Below, one piece after another: positions 16,033-22,435 of a DNA stretch of 29,292 nucleotides. The notes under the pieces were generated by a model. That model did no database searches. It was not told the origin of the DNA and saw only the letters and a program-made list of their open reading frames with translations. Numbering within the stretch: position 1 is the stretch's first letter; the number at the start of each line of letters is the position of its first letter. The stretch lies in assembly GCA_004557195.1 (NCBI GenBank), contig SFER01000027.1, forward strand, positions 1 to 29,292, written 5' to 3'. The translations under genes were made by a program, and so were the position numbers. The stretch comes from Bacteroidales bacterium. Lineage in GTDB: Bacteria > Bacteroidota > Bacteroidia > Bacteroidales > Muribaculaceae.

Positions 16033-16064
16033 CAAACTTACTAATAATTTTCCGAATTTCCAAC
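16033..16064 (-). promoter_or_regulatory. Promoter for the cytidylate-kinase-like/lipid kinase pair
   Basis: Read on the minus strand, GTTG (16061-16064) is followed after 20 nt by TAAGTTTG (16033-16040). The -7 box is perfect and the -33 has one mismatch. Transcription would start about 15 nt before the ATG at 16010. Confidence 0.55.
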
Positions 16065-16118
16065 ACCCCGTTAACACACATTATATATATTATATATGAG
16101 TGTGGGGTGGTGGTGCTG

Positions 16119-16577
16119 TCAGATGCCTATTCCGCCGTGCTTCACCTCCTCCATCACAAAACTGCTCTCCACCGAGCCGATGTGGGGAATTGAGCCTATC
16201 TTGTTGAGGATGATGTCGCGATAGTGGCGCATGTCGGTGGCATGGATTTTGAGCATGTAGTCGAAACTACCCGAGATGTTGTAACATTCCACCACTTCGG
16301 GAATCTCCTTTACGATGTTGGTGAATTCTATCGCGATTTCGCGGTTGATGCTGGTGAGTTTGACGTTGCAATACACCATCAGTCCGTGATTGAGCTTGCC
16401 TGCGTCGAGTTCGGCTACATATCGCTTGATGAAGCCCTCATTTTCGAGGCGTCGCATCCGCTCATACACCGGAGTGGTGGTGAGGTGCACTTTCCGTGCT
16501 ATTTCTTTGGTGGTGAGGCGCGCGTTTTCTTGGAGGATGCGCATAATTTCCATGTCGGTGCTGTCGGGGGTGTACAT
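16119..16577 (-). CDS. Lrp/AsnC family transcriptional regulator
   Basis: This 152-residue DNA-binding protein has an N-terminal winged helix-turn-helix (MRILQENARLTTKEIARKV, then TPVYERMRRLENEGFI, about residues 12-50). The C-terminal ligand-binding RAM domain (about 65-145) includes VPEVVECY-like IPEVVECYNISGSFDYMLKI and IGSVESSFVMEEV. The length is exactly that of the family. The start chosen is the ATG at 16575-16577; the open frame extends upstream to 16649 but would cross its own promoter. Such regulators respond to amino acids. It is divergent from metY, with overlapping control regions, so regulation of metY and of itself is a reasonable inference, but no operator can be confirmed from sequence alone. 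Confidence 0.92.
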   Translation of the reverse strand: MYTPDSTDMEIMRILQENARLTTKEIARKVHLTTTPVYERMRRLENEGFIKRYVAELDAGKLNHGLMVYCNVKLTSINREIAIEFTNIVKEIPEVVECYNISGSFDYMLKIHATDMRHYRDIILNKIGSIPHIGSVESSFVMEEVKHGGIGI

Positions 16578-16646
16578 GATTAGAATATTTTTCTGTTTTA
16601 TCGGGCTTTGTGGTTGTTTGTCCGTTGTATTTGCTGTTATTTGCTG

Positions 16647-16678
16647 CAAATATAGGTAAATTATCTAAATTTTGCAAA
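16647..16678 (-). promoter_or_regulatory. Promoter of the Lrp/AsnC gene
   Basis: On the minus strand TTTG (16675-16678) is followed after exactly 20 nt by TATATTTG (16647-16654). Both boxes match the Bacteroidetes consensus perfectly. Transcription would start near 16640, leaving a leader of about 60 nt. Confidence 0.8.
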
Positions 16679-16681
16679 CTA

Positions 16682-16713
16682 TTTGTGCGATTTATCTGCT
16701 ATTGCTAACTTTG
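16682..16713 (+). promoter_or_regulatory. Promoter of metY
   Basis: TTTG at 16682-16685 is followed after exactly 20 nt by TAACTTTG at 16706-16713, a perfect match to the Bacteroidetes consensus. Its -33 box is only 3 nt from the -33 box of the divergent Lrp promoter. Transcription would start near 16720, about 35 nt before the metY ATG. Confidence 0.82.
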
Positions 16714-16755
16714 CAAGTGAAAACAAACAACGAAAACTTACAAAATATAAATAAT

Positions 16756-18045
16756 ATGGACAGAAATAAATTACATTTTGAGACACTCCAACTCCATGTG
16801 GGACAGGAGCAACCCGATCCGGCAACCGATGCACGCGCGGTGCCTATCTACCAAACAACAAGTTATGTGTTCCGCAACTCGCAGCACGCTGCCGACCGTT
16901 TCGCGCTTCGCGACCCGGGAAATATCTATGGCCGTCTCACCAATTCAACCCAAGGAGTATTTGAGGAGCGCATCGCAGCCCTCGAAGGTGGTGTGGCTGC
17001 CCTCGCTGTGGCTTCGGGTGCCGCTGCCGCAACCTATGCGCTGCAGAATATCGCACGCAACGGCGACCACATTGTCGCTGCCGACAACCTCTATGGCGGC
17101 TCTTTCAATTTGATTACTCACACGCTCGAGACTCAAGGCGTTAGCAACACGATTGTGAATGTCAACGACCTCGAAGCGCTCGAAAAGGCAATTCGCCCAA
17201 ATACCAAGGCGGTGTATGCCGAGACCTTCGGCAACCCGAATTCGGATGTAACCAACCTCGACGCTGTCGCTGAGGTGGCTCACCGCCACGGCATTCCATT
17301 CATTGTCGATAACACTTTCGGCACTCCCTACCTTATTCGTCCTATCGAACATGGTGCCGATGTGGTGGTACATTCGGCTACCAAATTCATCGGCGGTCAT
17401 GGCACATCGCTCGGTGGCGTGATTGTGGATGGCGGCACATTTGACTGGAAAGCATATCCCGATAAGTATCCTTCGCTTGCCAAGCCCGACCCGAGCTACC
17501 ATGGCGCAGTGTTTGCCGATGTGGCAGGAGCGGCTGCATTCGTAACACGCATCCGTGCCGTGATACTTCGCGACACCGGAGCGGCCATTTCGCCATTCAA
17601 CGCCTTCATCCTCCTGCAGGGACTTGAGACACTCTCGCTTCGCGTTGAGCGCCATGTCGAGAACGCCCTCAAAGTGGTGCAATTCCTTGCCTCTCATCCC
17701 AAAGTGGCAAAGGTGAACCACCCGTCGTTGCCCTCGCATCCCGACCATGAGCTCTACAACCGCTACTATCCCAATGGCGCAGGAAGCATTTTCACCTTTG
17801 AGGTGAAAGGCGGTGTTGAGGAGGCTTGGCGCTTTATCGACTCGCTCGAAATCTTCTCGCTCCTTGCCAACGTAGCGGATGTGAAGAGCCTTGTAATCCA
17901 TCCCTACACTACAACCCACTCGCAGATGACGCCCGAGGAACTTGCACAGCAGCACATCACACCTGCGTCGGTGCGCCTCTCGATAGGCACCGAGCATATC
18001 GACGACATCATTGCCGACCTTGCACAGGCTTTGGATAAAATCTAA
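16756..18045 (+). CDS. metY: O-acetylhomoserine aminocarboxypropyltransferase (MetY)
   Basis: MetY uses pyridoxal phosphate to join O-acetylhomoserine with sulfide, making homocysteine for methionine synthesis in the cytoplasm. The protein has 429 residues from the ATG at 16756. It shows the family pattern throughout: FETLQLHVGQEQPDPAT at the start, YGRLTNSTQ, the cofactor motif HSATKFIGGHG with the Schiff-base lysine at about K210, and DVKSLVIHP with PASVRLSIG near the end. The length and the GQ.PDPAT opening favour MetY over cystathionine gamma-synthase, which is about 40 residues shorter. The open frame reaches 16672 but would run through the promoter. Divergent placement beside an Lrp/AsnC regulator suggests control by amino acid supply. 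A strong terminator follows at 18076. Confidence 0.93.
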   Translation: MDRNKLHFETLQLHVGQEQPDPATDARAVPIYQTTSYVFRNSQHAADRFALRDPGNIYGRLTNSTQGVFEERIAALEGGVAALAVASGAAAATYALQNIARNGDHIVAADNLYGGSFNLITHTLETQGVSNTIVNVNDLEALEKAIRPNTKAVYAETFGNPNSDVTNLDAVAEVAHRHGIPFIVDNTFGTPYLIRPIEHGADVVVHSATKFIGGHGTSLGGVIVDGGTFDWKAYPDKYPSLAKPDPSYHGAVFADVAGAAAFVTRIRAVILRDTGAAISPFNAFILLQGLETLSLRVERHVENALKVVQFLASHPKVAKVNHPSLPSHPDHELYNRYYPNGAGSIFTFEVKGGVEEAWRFIDSLEIFSLLANVADVKSLVIHPYTTTHSQMTPEELAQQHITPASVRLSIGTEHIDDIIADLAQALDKI

Positions 18046-18048
18046 TCG

Positions 18049-18069
18049 CTACAATCTACAATCTACAAT
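18049..18069. repeat. Three tandem copies of CTACAAT
   Basis: Just after the metY stop, the 7-mer CTACAAT is repeated three times without interruption (18049-18055, 18056-18062, 18063-18069). It lies upstream of the metY terminator stem. No function is evident; it may be a small slippage repeat. Confidence 0.85.
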
Positions 18070-18075
18070 ATATCA

Positions 18076-18114
18076 GCGAGGCTGTCCCGGAAGGAGCAGC
18101 CTCGCAATATTTTT
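18076..18114 (+). terminator. Terminator of metY
   Basis: A perfect 9-bp stem pairs GCGAGGCTG (18076-18084) with CAGCCTCGC (18097-18105), with a 12-nt loop that can pair partly inside. It is followed by AATAT and then five T (18110-18114). It lies about 30 nt after the metY stop. Confidence 0.85.
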
Positions 18115-18122
18115 GTGGTGGC

Positions 18123-18151
18123 AAAAAAGGCGTCTCCGCGATGGAGACGCC
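18123..18151 (-). terminator. Terminator of the secreted-protein gene
   Basis: A perfect 9-bp stem pairs GGCGTCTCC (18129-18137) with GGAGACGCC (18143-18151), with a 5-nt loop. On the minus strand it is followed by six U (complement of 18123-18128). It begins about 25 nt after the stop at 18176. Confidence 0.88.
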
Positions 18152-18175
18152 CGAGAGTTATGTTATTGGCAAGGT

Positions 18176-20500
18176 TTATTTTACGAGAACCTTGGTTGCA
18201 ACGCCGTCGGCAACAACGATATAAGCGCCCGAAGCAACTTGAGCTTCTTTCTGAGTGCTTACAAGCACGCCACCGAGAGTGTAGATAGCAACATTTTCAA
18301 CTTCGCCCATAACAGAGATGCGACCATTGCCTGCAACAACTGTTGCTACAGGAACTTCTGCACCTTCAACACCGCTTGACAATGAAACAAGGAGTTTCTG
18401 TGCGGGGATATCCACAGTGAAGAAGTAAGGTTTGTCGCTGCCTTTAATCTTCCAAGCAACTGTAGATGAAATGAGGAGAGCGGGAACATCGAGAGTGACT
18501 TCGTCGCCGTCGTTGGCAGGACCAAATCGTTTGCTGTTGAATGTGGGCCAGTCGGCAGCGATAGCACCGCTGATACCGAACCAGTTTTCGTCGGCAGTGA
18601 ATGTGGCAGTTCCTTCATATACGCCTTCTTTACCTTCTACCGGCTTGAGTGTAGCGTAATTTTCAAATGTCCAATTATTGAAAGTTCCCACCATGTAGAG
18701 TTCATCGGGATAAGTAACAACAACCTCTTTTTGGTTGGTTAAAGTAATTGTCATATTATCCAAATCGAGAGTTACATCGTAAGTGCCGTTTTGAACTTTG
18801 AATGAATATTGAGATTTGATGAATTTGGTTTCTTCCTTGTTTATGATGAGTTGGTCGGAAGATTCTGCGCCATAGCGGTTAACGGCAAGACCATCCCAGT
18901 CTTCGGCAGTGGCACCAAGAGCAGTGGCGATACCGAAATAAGAGTAATCGGTTTCGGCGGCATCAGCGCTCATAGCAAAAGTAACTTCGCCATAATAGAG
19001 GCCGTCTTCACCAATTGCGAGTTCTTGACCTACATTGGCAGCCCAAGTGTAGTTGTTGGCAGCAGTGTGTCCGAGGATATACACTTTGGCAGGTTCGGGA
19101 ACAGAAACGATGTATTTTTCGGCAGCGGGAGTGGTGACAGTTTTGCTATCGCGGGGGAGAGCGAACACTTTAAGGTATTCGCCAGAGTTTCCTACGATGT
19201 AAAGGTTGTTGGCAAGGTCCCAAGCGATATCGTTGAGGTTGCCACCGATGTTTGTGGCAAATTGATAGAGGAGATTGAGGCCTATAACACCATCGGTTTT
19301 TGTTACCTCATAAATACCTACCTGTTTAGAGGCATTGGCGATAGCCAATTTGGAGAAGTCGGGGCTGAAAGCAATACCGCCTTGGCGAGCTACCATAGTG
19401 GTGTTTTTGTAGTCTTCAACACCTTCGGCATTCACGTGAACGAGAGCCGGTTCGGTATCCTTAGGAGTTCCGCGGTATTGGCAATACCAGATACCACCTT
19501 CGTTGTCGTAAGCGACATTCATACCCATATAGTTGATGCTATATTTACCCGACAAGGCTTCAATATTCTTGGAAGGCGCTGCTTCCCATGTAGTTGCTGT
19601 ACCAAGGTTGTATTCATCGCAGCGGAAACCTGAATATGAATAAGCAACACCCGAAGCATTTGCCGAGAGGGTCAAAATCTTAAGGTCGTTGCCTGAGCCT
19701 TTTACATCGAAGCTTGCATTTGGAGCACCGATGAATTTGCCTTCTGCATCGAGTAATTCCCAATTTTCGGCAACAGAAGCGAAGTTGAACACCGGCTTGA
19801 AATCGCCATCGAGATTCGCAGGGTCAATTTCAAAGATAGGAGAAACCCCAACGGATTGACGGCTTACGAAAACGCGACCATCTTTAGAAATGCGAATGCG
19901 GCGAGGGTCGTAACTGTTTGTTGAAGTTCCGGGGAATTTTTGAGTAATAGCCATTCCGCCGGTGAAACCTTGTTCGCCTTTTGCATTGAGAACGGGATTG
20001 AGGCATGGGTCGAAAACATACACACCTTGACCTGTCTTGCAACTAACATAAGTCTCTGAGGTAGTATTCATTGCCTCTGAAACATAAACGCGTCCGTAGA
20101 ACGGGCTTTCGTAGTTGTTATCAACGGCAACACCTGCAGGGTGGTAGAAACGATGATTTTTCTCATATTCCGTCGGGGTTTCAACAACGGCACTTTTGGT
20201 TGAGATTTCCCAAAGGAGTTGGTCACCGGCGGAGAATAGAGTGCTGACATCGTAGGTGAATGAGTGGTCTCCAGCCGATTTGCCATCGAGAGTGGAAGAG
20301 TCAGAGGTCTCACCATTAGTGATGGTGAATATTACCATTTCAGCATCGGCATTTAGTGAATAGTTCACTGTGAGCGTTTTGCCATCTGCTCCAAGTTCGC
20401 TTTTCAAGCCGTAGGCGTAACTGTTGAGTGCCTGAGCGGTTTGCGAAAGTCCTAACACGGTCATGACCGTAAAGAACAATGATAGTAGATTTTTCTTCAT
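18176..20500 (-). CDS. Secreted propeller-like protein with two SusE/F-like modules and C-terminal sorting-like domain
   Basis: This 774-residue protein starts with a signal peptide (about residues 1-24, ending TAQA). Residues 25-105 look like a small beta domain. Residues 115-460 contain repeated short strands, such as HPAGVAVDN, PRRIRISKDGRVFVS, GGIAFSPDFSKLAIAN and LNDIAWDLANNLYIVGN, as in NHL or YVTN propellers. Residues 471-590 and 599-705 are two related modules: VYILG/LYMVG, NNYTW/NNWTF, EDGLYYGEVTF/KEGVYEGTATF, YFGIATALG/WFGISGAIA and NRYGAE/KRFGPA align in order. This pattern resembles the starch-binding-like modules of SusE/SusF, but this is my reading of a motif. The last 50 residues (GRISVMGEVENVAIYTLGG, then GAYIVVADGVATKVLVK) look like a C-terminal sorting or anchoring domain of the type IX secretion kind. 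It has its own promoter and terminator. The function is not known. Confidence 0.72.
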   Translation of the reverse strand: MKKNLLSLFFTVMTVLGLSQTAQALNSYAYGLKSELGADGKTLTVNYSLNADAEMVIFTITNGETSDSSTLDGKSAGDHSFTYDVSTLFSAGDQLLWEISTKSAVVETPTEYEKNHRFYHPAGVAVDNNYESPFYGRVYVSEAMNTTSETYVSCKTGQGVYVFDPCLNPVLNAKGEQGFTGGMAITQKFPGTSTNSYDPRRIRISKDGRVFVSRQSVGVSPIFEIDPANLDGDFKPVFNFASVAENWELLDAEGKFIGAPNASFDVKGSGNDLKILTLSANASGVAYSYSGFRCDEYNLGTATTWEAAPSKNIEALSGKYSINYMGMNVAYDNEGGIWYCQYRGTPKDTEPALVHVNAEGVEDYKNTTMVARQGGIAFSPDFSKLAIANASKQVGIYEVTKTDGVIGLNLLYQFATNIGGNLNDIAWDLANNLYIVGNSGEYLKVFALPRDSKTVTTPAAEKYIVSVPEPAKVYILGHTAANNYTWAANVGQELAIGEDGLYYGEVTFAMSADAAETDYSYFGIATALGATAEDWDGLAVNRYGAESSDQLIINKEETKFIKSQYSFKVQNGTYDVTLDLDNMTITLTNQKEVVVTYPDELYMVGTFNNWTFENYATLKPVEGKEGVYEGTATFTADENWFGISGAIAADWPTFNSKRFGPANDGDEVTLDVPALLISSTVAWKIKGSDKPYFFTVDIPAQKLLVSLSSGVEGAEVPVATVVAGNGRISVMGEVENVAIYTLGGVLVSTQKEAQVASGAYIVVADGVATKVLVK

Positions 20501-20541
20501 AATAAAGAAATATTAGTTAATAATTAGGTTTATAAATGGCT

Positions 20542-20549
20542 CAAAAATA
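20542..20549 (-). promoter_or_regulatory. Candidate -7 element for the secreted-protein gene
   Basis: On the minus strand this reads TATTTTTG, a perfect TAnnTTTG, about 45 nt before the ATG. No matching -33 TTTG is present at the usual distance. Confidence 0.4.
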
Positions 20550-20762
20550 AGTAGTAATATAGGTTTTTACACGCTATTTCATGGCTTACAATTGTGCAAG
20601 GCAAAATTCGCAAAAAAAATTGAAAATACCAAATAATTCACAAAAAAATAAATCGACCCTTAAAAGAAAGGATATAATTGAGGCAGTACCGGGCAACGCG
20701 GTGGAGCAGTCGTGAACACGGATTGAACGGAAATGGCGGCTCGCGCCGGTGGCGGAGGGGAG

Positions 20763-20791
20763 AAAAAAGTCGCTTGCGGGGCAGGCGACTT
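20763..20791 (-). terminator. Terminator of guaA
   Basis: An 11-bp stem (20767-20777 with 20781-20791, one G-U pair, 3-nt loop) is followed on the minus strand by a run of U (complement of 20763-20768). It begins about 38 nt after the guaA stop. Confidence 0.85.
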
Positions 20792-20828
20792 TGGGGGCTT
20801 GCGGAGCAAGCTTTTGGGGCTCAAGAGG

Positions 20829-22352
20829 TTATTCCCACTCGATGGTTGCGGGGGGCTTTGAGCTTATGTCGTAGCAAACGCGGTTTACGCCTTTCACTTT
20901 GTTGATGATGTCGTTGCTGACTTTTGCCATGAACTCGTAGGGGAGATGTGCCCAGTCGGCGGTCATGGCGTCGGTGCTTGTAACGGCGCGGAGAGCTACG
21001 ACACGCTCGTAGGTTCGTTCGTCTCCCATCACTCCGACGCTCTGCACGGGGAGGAGGATTGCTCCTGCTTGCCACACTTTGTCATAGAGATTCCAGTCGC
21101 GGAGGCCTTGGATGAAGATGTCGTCGGCTTCCTGGAGGATGCTCACTTTCTCGGGGGTGATGTCGCCAAGGATGCGCACTGCGAGTCCGGGACCGGGGAA
21201 CGGGTGGCGATTTATGAGATGCTCCGGCATACCGAGTTTGCGGCCCACGTTGCGCACTTCGTCTTTAAAGAGCAAACGGAGCGGCTCGCAGAGTTTGAGG
21301 TTCATTTTCTCGGGGAGGCCTCCCACATTGTGGTGGCTTTTGATGACGGTGCCGGTGATAGAGAGCGACTCAATGCAGTCGGGGTAGATAGTTCCCTGGG
21401 CGAGCCATTTCACATCTTTTATTTTATGGGCTTCTTCGTCGAAGACATCGATGAAGCCCTTGCCGATAATCTTGCGTTTGCGTTCCGGCTCGGTGACGCC
21501 GGCGAGTTCGGCGAAGAATTTTTTGCTTGCATCGACGCCGATTACGTTCAAACCCAAGCCTTGATAGTCGCGCAACACGTTTTTGAACTCGTTTTTGCGA
21601 AGCATACCGTGGTCGACGAAAATGCAGGTGAGGTTGCTGCCGATGGCGCGGTTGAGGAGCACGGCAGCCACCGAAGAATCGACGCCGCCGCTCAAGCCGA
21701 GCACCACGCGGTCGTTGCCGAGTTGCGCTTTGAGTTGTGCCACTGTGGATTCGATAAACGACTCGGCATCCCAGTCTTGCTTACCGCCGCAGATGTCAAC
21801 CACGAAATTGCGGAGCATAGTAGAGCCGTCGGTGCTGTGGAACACCTCGGGGTGGAACTGAACGCCCCACACCTTTTCTCCGGTGATTTGGTAGGCGGCG
21901 ATGTTCACCTTTTCGGTCGAGGCAATCACCTTGAAATTATCGGGAATTGCCGTGATAGTGTCGCCGTGGCTCATCCACACCTGCGAGTTGGCGGGGATGC
22001 CTTTGAGCAGCGGGTTTTCGGTGTCGAACTTCACCAGATGCGCCCTGCCATATTCGCGAGTGCCGGCAGGCTCCACCTTGCCGCCATTGGTGAAAGAGAG
22101 GAATTGCGCGCCGTAGCAGATGCCAAGGATGGGGTATTTGCCGCGGATTTCGCTCAAATCTACCTTAAACGCCTTCTCGTCATAGACCGAGAACGGGCTA
22201 CCGGAGAGGATAACTCCAATCACCGAAGGGTCGTCTTTGGGAAACTTGTTGTAAGGGACAATTTCGCAATATTGGTTCATCTCGCGCACACGACGTCCGA
22301 TGAGTTGTGTGGTTTGAGAGCCAAAATCGAGAATAATGATTTTCTCTTGCAT
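20829..22352 (-). CDS. guaA: GMP synthase (glutamine-hydrolysing)
   Basis: GuaA converts XMP to GMP with ATP and glutamine, the last step of guanine nucleotide synthesis, in the cytoplasm. The protein has 507 residues in the standard order. The N-terminal glutamine amidotransferase has the nucleophile in GICYGAQ (C79) and the HPEV motif (H167, E169). The ATP pyrophosphatase domain has the P-loop LSGGVDSS (residues 220-227). The C-terminal dimerisation domain has NRHPFPGPGLAVRILG and ends KPPATIEWE, the family's typical end. It starts at the ATG 22350-22352. The leader is only about 16 nt from the predicted start of transcription, too short for a riboswitch. The lptD stop is 83 nt upstream on the same strand, and guaA appears to have its own promoter. 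Confidence 0.97.
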   Translation of the reverse strand: MQEKIIILDFGSQTTQLIGRRVREMNQYCEIVPYNKFPKDDPSVIGVILSGSPFSVYDEKAFKVDLSEIRGKYPILGICYGAQFLSFTNGGKVEPAGTREYGRAHLVKFDTENPLLKGIPANSQVWMSHGDTITAIPDNFKVIASTEKVNIAAYQITGEKVWGVQFHPEVFHSTDGSTMLRNFVVDICGGKQDWDAESFIESTVAQLKAQLGNDRVVLGLSGGVDSSVAAVLLNRAIGSNLTCIFVDHGMLRKNEFKNVLRDYQGLGLNVIGVDASKKFFAELAGVTEPERKRKIIGKGFIDVFDEEAHKIKDVKWLAQGTIYPDCIESLSITGTVIKSHHNVGGLPEKMNLKLCEPLRLLFKDEVRNVGRKLGMPEHLINRHPFPGPGLAVRILGDITPEKVSILQEADDIFIQGLRDWNLYDKVWQAGAILLPVQSVGVMGDERTYERVVALRAVTSTDAMTADWAHLPYEFMAKVSNDIINKVKGVNRVCYDISSKPPATIEWE

Positions 22353-22375
22353 AGAGTGTTATATTTTGGTTTGTG

Positions 22376-22407
22376 CAAAGTTAGTCAATTTACCGAGATT
22401 ACCGAAA
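22376..22407 (-). promoter_or_regulatory. Promoter of guaA
   Basis: On the minus strand TTTC (22404-22407) is followed after 20 nt by TAACTTTG (22376-22383). The -7 box is perfect and the -33 has one mismatch. Transcription would start about 16 nt before the ATG. Confidence 0.65.
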
Positions 22408-22435
22408 TCGGGAGCCGGAAAACAGCACAAAAGCA

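Larger units (their letters stand above)
20501..20828. other. 328-nt intergenic region
   Basis: This gap holds the guaA terminator (20763-20791) and the AT-rich upstream region of the secreted-protein gene. The part at 20675-20760 is noticeably richer in G+C than the AT-rich stretch at 20510-20660. A plus-strand frame from 20678 is very rich in Arg and Gly and runs into the guaA end, so I do not regard it as a gene. A second small hairpin (GCTTGC 20797-20802 with GCAAGC 20806-20811) sits just after the guaA stop. No RNA gene is recognisable. Confidence 0.6.

Noticed and set aside
16071..16104. AT-rich dyad after the Lrp stop as a terminator
   Set aside because: Pairing is broken by mismatches and there is no U tract on the minus strand; it looks like simple AT repeat.
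20678..20905. Plus-strand frame of 75 codons between the secreted protein and guaA
   Set aside because: It is very rich in Arg and Gly, lacks a promoter, contains the guaA terminator and runs into the guaA 3' end.
22353..22435. Purine riboswitch ahead of guaA
   Set aside because: The gap is only 83 nt and the predicted leader about 16 nt, which is too short, and no aptamer stems are seen.
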